The notes below the pieces were generated by a model, which was not told the DNA's origin, made no database searches, and worked only from the letters and a program-made list of their open reading frames with translations. A stretch of DNA of 64,000 bases from Roseburia_C amylophila (GTDB taxonomy: Bacteria > Bacillota > Clostridia > Lachnospirales > Lachnospiraceae), in NCBI RefSeq assembly GCF_025567465.1, contig NZ_JAOQKI010000010.1:1-64000 (forward strand), given 5' to 3'. How positions within the stretch are numbered: position 1 is the first letter of the stretch; each line of letters opens with the position of its first letter. The translations under genes were made by a program, and so were the position numbers. Positions 1 through 8,621 of this stretch are shown here, piece after piece.

Positions 1-25
1 GATCAAAAATAGAAAAATTCATACA

Positions 26-67
26 AAGAAACGCCAAAACCGACATTTGCCGGAGTTGGCGTTTCTT
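26..67. terminator. Intrinsic terminator of the gene upstream of the window
   Basis: The arms AAGAAACGCCAA and TTGGCGTTTCTT form a perfect 12-bp stem with A-rich and T-rich sides, so it can stop transcription in both directions. It probably ends a gene lying left of the window. Confidence 0.7.
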
Positions 68-203
68 AATTAGGGACTTATTTTACAGCCCCTTTTACTG
101 TGCAGTGCAATTCTTGCACTTGAACTTATCTTCAGGTCAAGTGTTTTAAATTCCCTGTTTTAAAAAATTCCCGGGTAAATGAAAAACCTACACTTTCGGG
201 TAG

Positions 204-232
204 TTTACAGGCAGGTTATTCGTAATTATTAT
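204..232 (+). promoter_or_regulatory. Promoter of the LuxR-type gene
   Basis: A TTTACA box at 204-209 and a TATTAT box at 227-232 are separated by 17 bp. They lie 43 bp upstream of the start codon at 275. Confidence 0.5.
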
Positions 233-274
233 AAAAACAGATAAAAAGTGTCGAATTGTGTCGGAGGGGAATGC

Positions 275-1549
275 ATGAAAAACCGGGATAATGAATTTTT
301 CAGAGAAGAAGAACTGGATGAACTGGTAGAAAAGAGAGATTATGAAACTCTTCGGGATAAGATGAGCAGGATTTTTGCCTGTCCGTGCTGTCTGAATGGA
401 TTTAAGCATTGTAGAAAATATCTCGAAGTTTTTTCAAAAGAGGAAATCAGGAAAACACCAACACTTGCAGCAGCAGAAGCTGTTATTCAGGCTATTTACG
501 GGAATCTGGAAAAGGCGGAGAAATATGCTTCATATGTAGGGGATGAACGTCTGATGAAGCTGCATCTTGATGTAATTATTCCGGGAACTGACCGGGAGAG
601 GGCAAGAGCTGCATTGCTTAAGCTGGCTGAAATATATAATAATTATGGCATTTTGCCGAATCTTCCTCTGGCAGCAGGCAGAATTACCATGATAAACGGA
701 TTCCGGGATATGACCATGTATGGAAATTATGTACATGACCGGAAGGAGCAGCTAAAGGGCTGGGTAAAAAGCTTCTATGGAGACAGTTCCCTTGGAATTG
801 CAGAAATAACTTATGCAGAAGTATGCTATCAGAGAGATGAATGTTTTGAAGCAATTACTACATTAGTTGGAATTATTCCATTTATAGAAAAAGAAGGCGA
901 AATTGCTGTTCTGTTTATTGCTTTGAGCCTTCAGATGCGGATTATGATAGCAACCGGACAGATAGCGGTGGTATATCCGATTCTGGAAGAGATATATCAG
1001 AGACTTCATAAGGAACAGAGCAGATGGCTCTTAGAGAATTTCGGAGCAATGAAAGCCTGGGGACTGTTGTATGATGGTGATGTGGATACAGTAACGGAAT
1101 GGATGGAAAATGAGGCACCCAGCGAATTTGGAGAACTGAACATGCTGGATACCTATAAATATATGATAAAGATGCGGGCATATATTCTGGAAGAAAAATA
1201 TCTGGCAATGCTTTCGCTGGCAGAGTATTTGAGGGAGCCGCTGCGAAAGGGTGACCGCGTCATGGATTTATGTGAAATGAATCTTTTATGTGCAGTCAGC
1301 TATTTCTTAAGTGACCGGAAAGAGGAAGCATTTCAGCTTATAGATGAGCTGCTTCCGATTGTAAAAGAAAGACGATTTGACCGGCTGATAGCAGATGAGC
1401 GTTCTAATCAGGAAATTGCAGATTTCATGGGAATCAGCATCAATACCGTAAAGTTTCACGGAAAAAATATATTTGCGAAGCTCCGGGTCAGGACGAGAAG
1501 ACAGACAGTACGGGTAGCAAAAGAGAACCGCCTGGTCTCGTTGAGATAA
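275..1549 (+). CDS. LuxR-family regulator with TPR-like helical domain, shortened HTH
   Basis: The start is set at ATG 275 because GGAGGGG lies 6 bp upstream; an in-frame GTG at 248 has no ribosome site. The 424-residue product is mostly alpha-helical and resembles the TPR-like C-terminal half of MalT/LAL regulators, with no P-loop ATPase domain in front. The C-terminus (about residues 372-420) has the recognition part of a LuxR HTH, including SNQEIADFMGIS and NTVKFHGKNIFAKL. The usual start of that domain (LTxREreVL) is missing: helical-domain sequence runs straight into RLIADERSNQ. This looks like an in-frame internal deletion, so DNA binding may be impaired. The target is unknown. The gene stands alone and is followed by a terminator and a dispersed repeat. 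Confidence 0.75.
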   Translation: MKNRDNEFFREEELDELVEKRDYETLRDKMSRIFACPCCLNGFKHCRKYLEVFSKEEIRKTPTLAAAEAVIQAIYGNLEKAEKYASYVGDERLMKLHLDVIIPGTDRERARAALLKLAEIYNNYGILPNLPLAAGRITMINGFRDMTMYGNYVHDRKEQLKGWVKSFYGDSSLGIAEITYAEVCYQRDECFEAITTLVGIIPFIEKEGEIAVLFIALSLQMRIMIATGQIAVVYPILEEIYQRLHKEQSRWLLENFGAMKAWGLLYDGDVDTVTEWMENEAPSEFGELNMLDTYKYMIKMRAYILEEKYLAMLSLAEYLREPLRKGDRVMDLCEMNLLCAVSYFLSDRKEEAFQLIDELLPIVKERRFDRLIADERSNQEIADFMGISINTVKFHGKNIFAKLRVRTRRQTVRVAKENRLVSLR

Positions 1550-1562
1550 ATAGTCATATTGA

Positions 1563-1593
1563 GGGAAGTACGCTTAGCGGGCTTCCCGTTTTT
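1563..1593 (+). terminator. Terminator of the LuxR-type gene
   Basis: The stem is GGGAAG/CTTCCC with an inner CGC/GCG pair, followed by a T tract that merges with the start of the adjacent dispersed repeat. CTTCCC can also pair with a GGGAAG at 1630-1635 on the far side of the repeat's first hairpin. Confidence 0.6.
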
Positions 1594-1721
1594 ACTTTAC
1601 AGGAAAGCAATTTCCTGTAAAGTAAAAAACGGGAAGCGAGGATGCGCACTGCGGCGTATAAGGTAGATGTCGCAAGCGACCGCCGCAGGCGCGGGAATGT
1701 GCCAAGGCACATTCTTTTTTT
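1588..1721 (+). repeat. Three-hairpin dispersed repeat R1, copy 1
   Basis: This is copy 1 of a repeat also found near 21034-21102 (minus), 42012-42146 and 60567-60700. Hairpin A pairs ACTTTACAGGAAA with TTTCCTGTAAAGT. Hairpin B pairs TGCGGCG with CGCCGCA around a GTCG/CGAC mini-stem. Hairpin C pairs GAATGTGC with GCACATTC and is followed by T7. It begins in the T tract of the preceding terminator. The flanking GCTTCCC/GGGAAGC lengthens hairpin A in this copy. Confidence 0.85.
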
Positions 1722-1965
1722 CGCAGTTTGTTATGCAGGTTTTGCAGGCTGCCAGACATCTTAACTGCCACTGCCAGATTCTGCAGGCGGCTTCATTTCA
1801 AAGAAACATTTCAATTCTTATTTGCGCAAGTTTTATATCCCATAAATTTACATTTTTTTTACAGAAGTTACTCCAAAATATGATAGAAAGCTTTTTTCAC
1901 ACATACTATGCTGAAAAACAGAAGAAAGCAGAAAAATACTGCATACATAGCAGGGAGGAAGTACA

Positions 1966-2751
1966 GTGCCATCAACTTATGCACATTATTGTTTTGGAAA
2001 AGCGGTATATAGACGGTTACCACAGGAAATACAGGAGGAGATAAAAGCATATAGCCCGCTCTATATGACTGGATTACACGGACCGGATATTCTCTTTTAT
2101 TATAAGCCTTTAAAGTCAAATGCCATCAACCGGATAGGTTATGGAATGCATGGCAGACCGGCAGATGAATTTTTTAAAAAAGCCTGGATGCGGGCAAGGG
2201 AGCTGCCGGAAGGAAGAGGTGGATTTGCATATCTCTATGGATTTATCTGCCATTTTGCACTGGACCATAGCTGTCATCCATATATTGAAAAGAAGATAAA
2301 GGAAATCGGTGTAACCCATGCAGAAATCGAGGTGGAATTTGACCGGATGCTTTTAGCAAAGCGGGGACACAATCCGCTTACCCACAGGCTTGCAGGCCAT
2401 ATCCCAACAGATATGACCAGTGCGGGAACAATTGCGGAATTTTTCCCAGAGGTTACAGCAGAGGAAGTGCAGCAGGCACTCAAGAGCATGAAGCATTATA
2501 ACAATCTTCTGGTTGCACCGGGGCACCTAAAACGCGGGTTCATTTATGCATTGCTGGCAATGACCGGAAACTATAAGGAAATGCATGGACTAATCGTCAA
2601 TTACAAGCCGAACCCGAAATGTGCAGATAGTAATATCCGGCTGAGCCAGTTATATCATGATGCCATTTCACTGGCGGTGCGACTCATCTGTGAATACCGG
2701 GAAAACGGCGCGGCGGACAGCGAATATCAGCATACCTTTGGAGTGGAATAG
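1966..2751 (+). CDS. Zinc-dependent phospholipase C-like protein
   Basis: A GTG start follows GGGAGGA at 1953-1959. The 261-residue protein matches the Zn-dependent phospholipase C fold family (PF00882 type). Candidate metal ligands are His7 (STYAHYCFG), the GLHGPD segment near residue 37, and the FICHFALDHSCHPY stretch near residues 93-106. No signal peptide is visible, so it may act inside the cell or on the inner membrane face, unlike secreted clostridial toxins of this fold. The true substrate is not known for this subfamily. Its stop is 11 bp before the following MFS gene, so the two are probably co-transcribed. Confidence 0.75.
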   Translation: MPSTYAHYCFGKAVYRRLPQEIQEEIKAYSPLYMTGLHGPDILFYYKPLKSNAINRIGYGMHGRPADEFFKKAWMRARELPEGRGGFAYLYGFICHFALDHSCHPYIEKKIKEIGVTHAEIEVEFDRMLLAKRGHNPLTHRLAGHIPTDMTSAGTIAEFFPEVTAEEVQQALKSMKHYNNLLVAPGHLKRGFIYALLAMTGNYKEMHGLIVNYKPNPKCADSNIRLSQLYHDAISLAVRLICEYRENGAADSEYQHTFGVE

Positions 2752-2761
2752 GAGTAGGAAA

Positions 2762-4057
2762 ATGGGAAAAGAAAAGATGACAAAATTAGAAAAACAATGG
2801 GTACTTTATGATGTAGGAAATTCAGCATTTGTCATGCTGGTGTCCACCATTATTCCGATTTATTTTAAAAATATGGCAACCGCAAGTGGTATTTCCGCCG
2901 CAAATTCAACAGCATATTTAAGCTATGCCATTTCAATTTCCACGATTCTGGTGGCACTGTTGGGACCAGTCTGTGGAGCGGCAGCGGATAATAAAGGCTT
3001 TAAAAAGCCGCTGTTTACCGCATTTATGATGATTGGCGTAATCGCCTGTGCAGCCATGGGAATTCCGAAAACCTGGCTGGCATTTCTGGTGGTATTTGTC
3101 ATTGCAAAAGTGGGATTTTCCGGCAGCCTGATTTTCTATGATTCCATGCTGGTAGATGTGACCACAGACGAGCGGATGGATGAAGTTTCTTCCCATGGAT
3201 ATGCCTGGGGCTATATCGGAAGCTGTATTCCGTTTGTAGGAAGCCTGATTCTGGTGCTGATGTCAGACAGAATCGGAATTTCTGCTGCCATGGCAATGAT
3301 GCTGGCATTTGGCATTACCGCCATCTGGTGGGTGGCAGTGACCATTCCGTTGTTGTTAAATTATAAACAGAATTATTATGCAGAGACAAAAGTGTCCGTA
3401 AAAGAAACTGTTGTCCGTCTGGGAAATATTTTTTCCGAGTTAAAAGCTAATAAGAAGGTTCTCCTGTTCCTCATCTCGTTCTTTTTCTACATAGACGGTG
3501 TGTATACCATTATCGAAATGTCCACCGCATATGGCAAAGATGTGGGAATCGGTGACAGCAGCATGCTCTTGGCACTGCTTTTAACACAGGTGGTAGCATT
3601 CCCTTGCTCCATTCTTTTTGGAAAGCTTGCCCGCAGATTTGAATCTGAGAAATTGATTTTAGTCTGCATCGGAGCGTATTTTCTCATCGCACTGTTTGCA
3701 CTGCAGCTTGATACCGCATGGAAATTCTGGTTCTTAGCGACCTGCGTCGGTGTCTTCCAGGGTGCCATCCAGGCACTCTCCCGGTCTTATTATGCGAAGA
3801 TTATTCCAAAAGAAAAAGCAAGCGAATACTTCGGCGTGTTTGACATCTTTGGAAAAGGAGCTTCCTTCCTTGGCACAATGCTGATGGGAATTTCCACCCA
3901 GCTGTTTCACACCTCCAAAGCAGGCGTGGTTATGATAGCAGCGTTGTTTGTACTGGGCTTTGTGACCTTTTGCTTGCAGGGGCGGCAGGCACAGAAGGGA
4001 GCACAGACACAGTCGGTAAATCCGGCACAGCAGAAATTGCAGACGCAGAATCTATAA
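2762..4057 (+). CDS. MFS transporter, UMF1/Atg22-like family
   Basis: ATG 2762 is preferred because it lies 11 bp after the upstream stop with a GGAG-type site; the open frame extends further upstream only into the preceding gene. The 431-residue protein has about 12 hydrophobic helices and opens with KLEKQWVLYDVGNSAF, typical of the UMF1/Atg22-like branch of the major facilitator superfamily. It is an integral membrane protein and probably an exporter; the substrate is not predictable. The C-terminal tail is polar and glutamine-rich. It probably shares a transcript with the phospholipase-like gene. Confidence 0.8.
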   Translation: MGKEKMTKLEKQWVLYDVGNSAFVMLVSTIIPIYFKNMATASGISAANSTAYLSYAISISTILVALLGPVCGAAADNKGFKKPLFTAFMMIGVIACAAMGIPKTWLAFLVVFVIAKVGFSGSLIFYDSMLVDVTTDERMDEVSSHGYAWGYIGSCIPFVGSLILVLMSDRIGISAAMAMMLAFGITAIWWVAVTIPLLLNYKQNYYAETKVSVKETVVRLGNIFSELKANKKVLLFLISFFFYIDGVYTIIEMSTAYGKDVGIGDSSMLLALLLTQVVAFPCSILFGKLARRFESEKLILVCIGAYFLIALFALQLDTAWKFWFLATCVGVFQGAIQALSRSYYAKIIPKEKASEYFGVFDIFGKGASFLGTMLMGISTQLFHTSKAGVVMIAALFVLGFVTFCLQGRQAQKGAQTQSVNPAQQKLQTQNL

Positions 4058-4075
4058 AGAAATGTTGGTAATGGA

Positions 4076-4128
4076 AGACAGGTGGAGGCGTTCGTATCCC
4101 CATCCGGCGACCCCCGGTCTTTTTATAG
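4076..4128 (+). terminator. Probable terminator after the MFS gene
   Basis: An imperfect GC-rich hairpin (GACAGGTGG region paired with CCCCCGGTC) is followed by TTTTTAT. It looked like a tRNA fragment at first, but there is no cloverleaf. Confidence 0.45.
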
Positions 4129-4228
4129 CAAAGCATTGGAATTGTTACTTCAATAGAAGGAAAAACTAACATTCAGTTGAATTTATATAAAATCTGTGAT
4201 ACGTTTACTGAAGAGGTGTTAAACAAAG

Positions 4229-4240
4229 GTAATTATTTAC
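4229..4240. promoter_or_regulatory. Candidate LacI-family operator at the regulator gene
   Basis: GTAATTATTTAC is a near-palindrome that closely matches the perfect palindrome GTAAATATTTAC found at 5386-5397 before the sugar transport genes. It lies 31 bp upstream of the LacI-type gene, which would fit autoregulation. Binding is inferred from the shared motif only. Confidence 0.4.
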
Positions 4241-4271
4241 TTTGGGAGCAGAAAATAAAGTGAGGAAGCGT

Positions 4272-5228
4272 ATGACAGTAAAAGAAATTGCAAAGCTGGC
4301 GAATGTATCACCGGCAACCGTATCCAATGTACTGAATCACCGGAATAATGTGGGAAAAGAGACAAGACAGCGGATCTTAGAGATTTGCAAGGAAAATGGC
4401 TATGATATTAACAAGGGGAAAAATAAGAAGCCGGCAGAAGATACCAATACCATTCTTTTTAATTTCAGTGATTATGAGCGTAACTTTTATCTGAAAATCA
4501 TTCATGGAATCAGCGATTATGTGTATTCCAGAGGATATGATTTAATGATATGTACCAATAAATCCTGTGAAAAATTTATGGACCCGGCATTGACTTGCGG
4601 AACCATCATGCTGGATATGAAATGTAAGAATTCCACTTTAATCCAGAAGGCAAATGAAGGTTATCCCATTGTGGCACTGGACCGGATTATGGATGTGCCG
4701 AATATCAAGAGTGTGGTAGTCAATAACTATGCGCCAATGGCAGAGCTGGTGCAGGGGCTGGTGGATAAAGGCTATCGCCGCTTTGGATATATTGCAGGAA
4801 TAGATACGCTGGATAACCAGGAACGTTACCGGGCATTAAAAGATGTATTGCAGAAAAATGGAATTACATTCAGCCGGGAAAATTATTTCTTGGGAGATTA
4901 TTATGAAAAGAGCGGTTATCAGTCAGCAAGACTGATGCTTTTATCAGATAATATTCCGGAAGTGTTAGTCTGTGCGAACGACAATATGGCAATTGGAGCA
5001 ATGAAGGCACTGCGGCAGGAAGGCCTTAAGATTCCGGATGATATAGCAGTAACCGGATTCGATGGAACCGAGATGTCAGAACTGATGGGACTTACCACGG
5101 TAGATATCCCGGATTATGAGAGAGGCTATCTGGCGGCCCAGTTTCTGCTTCAGAATATTGCGGGAAGCTGCAGCTTTGACACCTTTAAGATTGCCGCAAA
5201 GGTTCACTGGAGAAAGACCACACGATAG
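4272..5228 (+). CDS. LacI-family transcriptional regulator
   Basis: ATG 4272 is chosen because a GAGG site lies 6 bp upstream; the frame continues upstream to a TTG at 4242 that has no such site. The 318-residue protein starts with a LacI HTH (TVKEIAKLANVSPATVSNVL, then a hinge helix) followed by a periplasmic-binding-protein-like sensor. Typical LacI motifs include YIAGIDTLDNQERY and NDNMAIGAMKAL near residues 235-246. It lies directly before the sugar ABC transporter and GH65 operon and probably controls it in response to the imported sugar or a phosphate derivative. Candidate operators are at 4229 and 5386. It has its own terminator. Confidence 0.9.
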   Translation: MTVKEIAKLANVSPATVSNVLNHRNNVGKETRQRILEICKENGYDINKGKNKKPAEDTNTILFNFSDYERNFYLKIIHGISDYVYSRGYDLMICTNKSCEKFMDPALTCGTIMLDMKCKNSTLIQKANEGYPIVALDRIMDVPNIKSVVVNNYAPMAELVQGLVDKGYRRFGYIAGIDTLDNQERYRALKDVLQKNGITFSRENYFLGDYYEKSGYQSARLMLLSDNIPEVLVCANDNMAIGAMKALRQEGLKIPDDIAVTGFDGTEMSELMGLTTVDIPDYERGYLAAQFLLQNIAGSCSFDTFKIAAKVHWRKTTR

Positions 5229-5253
5229 AAAATAAGATAAAAAATAGGACATG

Positions 5254-5289
5254 GAAGAATCTTCTGGTACAGAGGGTTCTTCTTTTTTT
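5254..5289 (+). terminator. Terminator of the LacI-type gene
   Basis: GAAGAATCT pairs with GGGTTCTTC (two G-U pairs) and is followed by seven T. The R2 repeat begins immediately after the T tract. Confidence 0.75.
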
Positions 5290-5345
5290 CGCGAGTAGCG
5301 AGAAATTCGCAAAGCGTGTTTCGTGTAGTTTGTGAGAGTAGCGAA
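5290..5345 (+). repeat. Post-terminator repeat R2, copy a
   Basis: It contains the 16-mer TCGCAAAGCGTGTTTC, also present at 23363-23415 (minus) and 27241-27273, and resembles the minus copy beyond the 16-mer (GCGAGAAA before it, TTTGTGAG after it). It abuts a terminator T tract. Confidence 0.7.
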
Positions 5346-5385
5346 AATTTACTATAATAATATTACTTGTTTTACTAAAGAAAAG

Positions 5386-5397
5386 GTAAATATTTAC
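5386..5397. promoter_or_regulatory. Candidate LacI-family operator before the sugar operon
   Basis: GTAAATATTTAC is a perfect 12-bp palindrome, flanked by further TTTACTAAA half-sites. Half-sites GTAAA also occur at 5500 and 5511 inside the predicted promoter. The palindrome lies about 90 bp upstream of the -35 box, so repression would need looping, the downstream half-sites or a second promoter. The 5229-5556 gap also holds a terminator, the R2 repeat and the promoter. Confidence 0.45.
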
Positions 5398-5488
5398 TAA
5401 ATTTACTAAAAATAAGTCTTGAAACGGTTGTTTTGCACAATAAAACCATGTAAAAACAGTGAAAAAGGTAGAAAGATAACGAAGAGGA

Positions 5489-5517
5489 TTGACGAATTAG
5501 TAAAATTTATGTAAAGT
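5489..5517 (+). promoter_or_regulatory. Promoter of the sugar ABC/GH65 operon
   Basis: TTGACG at 5489-5494 and TAAAGT at 5512-5517 are 17 bp apart. They are followed by an AAGGAGG site at 5543-5549 and ATG 5557. Confidence 0.6.
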
Positions 5518-5556
5518 ATAGTTATCAAAAACAAAGCAACACAAGGAGGGTGCAAA

Positions 5557-6819
5557 ATGAAGAAGAGAAAAATCGTATCATTAGTATTGGCAACAGTTTT
5601 AGGTGCTTCCATGGTATTAGGAGGATGCGGTTCTAAGGGAGGATCTGATGCTTCCAATACAGAGGGCGCAAGCGGAGAGAGTAAAGGAAAGATTACCATC
5701 TTCCAGCAGAAAACAGAGATTTATGATCAGCTGAAAGAACTTGCTAAAGACTATGAAAAAGAGACCGGTGTAGAAGTAGAAGTCTGGCAGATTTCCGGAG
5801 ATGATTATTACCAGAACTTAAAGACTTATATGTCAAGTGAATCCGGTCCTACCGTATTTTCACTTTCTTCCAGCACAGAGATTGCGGAGATGTCCGCTTA
5901 CTTAGAGGATTTAAGTGATTTGAGTTTCTTAGACAAGATTAATGATGACCTTATTGCAAAGAGCGATGATAAGACAGTCGGTGTTCCGATGACAGCAGAA
6001 GGCTTCGGACTGGTTTATAACAAAAACTTAATCAGTGAAGACCAGATTAATACAACCGATGCATTGGTTCAGACTATCAAAGATGCAACAGCCGATGGGG
6101 AGACAGGACTTGGACTTTCACAGGAAGCGTACTTCTTAATCGGACAGATTTTAAATACTCCATTCGCATTACAGGATGATCCAGCACAGTTCTGTCAGGA
6201 TGTATACGATGGAAAGGTAAACATCGCTGACGTAAAAGAGTTCCAGGAACTTGGACAGATTTTCGAAGCAATCAAAGAGAACCAGAAGAATCCACTGGAA
6301 GTATCTTATGATGACAACTGTGGTGACTTTGCAACCGGTAAAACAGAAATGATTCATCAGGGTAACTGGTGCTACTCCCTGTTTTCATCCTATGATGTAG
6401 ACTTTGATATGGGAATTGCTCCATTACCAATCGCAGGCAACAAATCCATCGCAGTCGGTGTTCCATCTGTATGGTGTGTAAATACAGACGCAAGTGACAG
6501 TGACAAACAGTTAGCAAAAGATTTCTTAAACTGGTTATATACAAGTGAAACAGGAGCTGATTACCTTACCAACAAATTTGGATTCATTCCGGTAGTAGAC
6601 GGTATGGAAGCTGATAACTTAGACCCATTATCACAGGCAGTATCTGATGCAATCGCAGAAGGCAACATCATTCCTTGGACATTCAATGAGGAGTGGCCTG
6701 CAGGTATCATCACAACTTACCTGGTACAGAACGCAGAGGAATACTTCTCCTCGGATATGACAACCGATGAATTCTTAAGAGCATTAAATGATTCATTCGT
6801 AACAGCAGCAAATGAGTAA
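5557..6819 (+). CDS. Sugar ABC transporter solute-binding lipoprotein
   Basis: The 420-residue protein has a lipoprotein signal peptide (MKKRKIVSLVLATVLGAS, then lipobox VLGGC with the acylated cysteine near residue 24). A family-1 extracellular solute-binding fold of the MalE type follows, with motifs such as VPMTAEGFGLVYNK and the C-terminal FLNWLYTSETGADYL segment. It is anchored on the outer membrane face and captures an oligosaccharide, here presumably the alpha-glucoside cleaved by the downstream GH65 enzyme. AAGGAGG lies 7 bp before the ATG. It is the first gene of the operon. No ABC ATPase is encoded nearby, so a shared MsmK-type ATPase elsewhere is likely. Confidence 0.92.
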   Translation: MKKRKIVSLVLATVLGASMVLGGCGSKGGSDASNTEGASGESKGKITIFQQKTEIYDQLKELAKDYEKETGVEVEVWQISGDDYYQNLKTYMSSESGPTVFSLSSSTEIAEMSAYLEDLSDLSFLDKINDDLIAKSDDKTVGVPMTAEGFGLVYNKNLISEDQINTTDALVQTIKDATADGETGLGLSQEAYFLIGQILNTPFALQDDPAQFCQDVYDGKVNIADVKEFQELGQIFEAIKENQKNPLEVSYDDNCGDFATGKTEMIHQGNWCYSLFSSYDVDFDMGIAPLPIAGNKSIAVGVPSVWCVNTDASDSDKQLAKDFLNWLYTSETGADYLTNKFGFIPVVDGMEADNLDPLSQAVSDAIAEGNIIPWTFNEEWPAGIITTYLVQNAEEYFSSDMTTDEFLRALNDSFVTAANE

Positions 6820-6884
6820 ACATTAATTGCAGGTGTTGCCTTTGGCAGCACCTGTTCACTTTAGAAAAGGAATGAGGGATAAAG

Positions 6885-7758
6885 ATGAAGATAAAAAAAG
6901 GCTGGTATGCATTATTTACCGCTCCATTGATGATTATGTTTTGCATTATAGTAATCATTCCGTTTTTCACGGGAATGGGTTATTCCCTTGTATCCTGGGA
7001 TGGACTGGCAAAAAGTGAAAAGGTATTTGTAGGATTGTCCAACTATGCAAAGATTTTTTCGGATAAACAATTTCTGACATCATTAGTAAGAACAACATTA
7101 TTTACATTAATTACCGTAGTAATTGTCAATGTACTGGCACTGGCATTTGCAGTATTGGTAACAACCAAACTTAAGGTGCGTAATGTGGCAAGAACCATGT
7201 TATTCTTACCATACCTGATTGGTGGATTGATTTTAGGTTATATCTGGCAGTACGTTCTTGGAGACGCAATGAGTACAATCGGAGATATGACCGGATTAAC
7301 AAACATATTTTTTAACTGGCTTGTAAATAAGAAAATGGCTTTCTGTGCCATGATTGTAGTATCTACATGGCAGATGGCAGGATATATGATGATTGTATAT
7401 ATCGCAGGATTAGAAGCAATTTCCGATGATGTAATCGAAGCTGCAGAGGTTGACGGGGCAGGCTTCTGGAGAACTTTAATCAACATTAAGCTTCCGCTGA
7501 TTATGTCATCCATTACAATCAATATGTCTGTTCTTAACATTATCCAACTGTTTCAAGATTTATGATGTAAACGTTTCACTGACAGGCGGTGGACCAAACA
7601 ACTCAACAGAAATGGTGTCCATGAATATTTTTAATGAAATCTTTACCAAGAGCCATTTCGGATATGGACAGGCAAAAGCAATCGTATTCTTTGTCATCAT
7701 TGCATTGATTACATTAATTCAGGTTAAGATTACTGGCGATAAGGAGGTGTCAGCATAA
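6885..7758 (+). pseudogene. Sugar ABC permease 1 (MalF-type), interrupted by a frameshift
   Basis: The frame opened by ATG 6885 encodes a MalF-type permease up to the EAA loop (EAAEVDGAGFWRTL), then reads into a TGA at 7563 after about 226 residues. From about 7545 the +1 frame continues the family sequence without a break: FKIYDVNVSLTGGGP and, at the end, FGYGQAKAIVF, up to TAA 7756-7758. Removing one C from CC at 7544-7545 restores a continuous protein of about 290 residues. The restored stop overlaps the ATG of permease 2 by one base (TAATG), which supports the reconstruction. The cause is a recent mutation or a sequencing error; no slippery site for programmed frameshifting is seen. Confidence 0.88.
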
Positions 7759-8606
7759 TGAAGAGAAAACCAGTTGGAAAAATAATCGTAAATATTCTGG
7801 TAATATTGTTGTGCTGCGTATGGTTGGTTCCGGTATATATGGTAATCGTAAATGCTTTCAAGAGCCGTGCAGAATTATATGAAAATATCTTCGCCTTTCC
7901 AAAACATTTTACACTGGAATATTTCCAGGGCGCTTTAAAGAAAATGGATTTTTTAATGGCATTTAAGAATTCCATCATCGTAACAGTAATTGCAGTAGGA
8001 ATTATCGTATTACTGAGTGCTATGACAGCGTGGATGTTTGTCCGCTCTAATAATAAATTAAGTAAATTCTTATACGGACTTCTGATTCTTACCATGCTGA
8101 TTCCGTTCCAGACCATTATGATGCCATTGATGCAGGAAATGAATCAGTTTGGGAAATTCTTCGGTATTCCGTTTAAAGATTCCTTAGGTGGATTAATCTT
8201 TATGTATGTAGGCTTTGGCGCCGGCATGGGTGTGTTCTTATTCCATGGATTTATCAAATCCTCCGTTCCGGTATCCTTAGAGGAAGCCGCAATTATTGAT
8301 GGATGTAATACCTGGCAGCTATTCTGGAGAATTGTATTCCCAATTTTAAAATCCATTACCGTAACTGTAATTATTCTGGATGTTATCTGGATCTGGAACG
8401 ACTACTTATTACCATCACTGACACTGACCAGTATCAAAAATAAGACCATTCCGCTGGCAATGTCACTGTTCTTTGGACAGTATACCATCGAGTGGAATAT
8501 GGCAATGGCGGCACTGACATTTACCATTATTCCGGTTATCATTTTCTATCTGCTTTGCCAGAAACATATTATCAAAGGTGTAGCAGCCGGTGCAGTAAAG
8601 GGTTAA
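7758..8606 (+). CDS. Sugar ABC permease 2 (MalG-type)
   Basis: The 282-residue membrane protein has about six transmembrane helices. The EAA loop LEEAAIIDGCNTWQLFW near residues 175-190 contacts the ATPase subunit. It belongs to the CUT1 family that works with a MalF-type partner, here the frameshifted gene upstream, whose restored stop overlaps this ATG. AAGGAGG lies at 7741-7746. If permease 1 is truly broken, this transporter would be inactive unless another permease substitutes. Confidence 0.92.
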   Translation: MKRKPVGKIIVNILVILLCCVWLVPVYMVIVNAFKSRAELYENIFAFPKHFTLEYFQGALKKMDFLMAFKNSIIVTVIAVGIIVLLSAMTAWMFVRSNNKLSKFLYGLLILTMLIPFQTIMMPLMQEMNQFGKFFGIPFKDSLGGLIFMYVGFGAGMGVFLFHGFIKSSVPVSLEEAAIIDGCNTWQLFWRIVFPILKSITVTVIILDVIWIWNDYLLPSLTLTSIKNKTIPLAMSLFFGQYTIEWNMAMAALTFTIIPVIIFYLLCQKHIIKGVAAGAVKG

Positions 8607-8621
8607 AGAGAGGGAGCGTAT

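Noticed and set aside
1667..2044. Plus-strand ORF starting in R1 copy 1
   Set aside because: It begins inside the repeat and overlaps the phospholipase-like gene in another frame; composition is not coding-like.
4076..4128. GC-rich sequence resembling the 3' half of a tRNA
   Set aside because: No acceptor stem partner, anticodon arm or CCA context could be found; it fits a terminator hairpin better.
5418..5440. Possible catabolite-response (cre) site before the sugar operon
   Set aside because: TGAAACGGTTGTTTT lacks the correct spacing of the cre consensus by one base.
7540..7565. Programmed frameshift in the permease gene
   Set aside because: There is no slippery heptamer, internal ribosome-like site or downstream pseudoknot; a simple one-base error or mutation is more likely.
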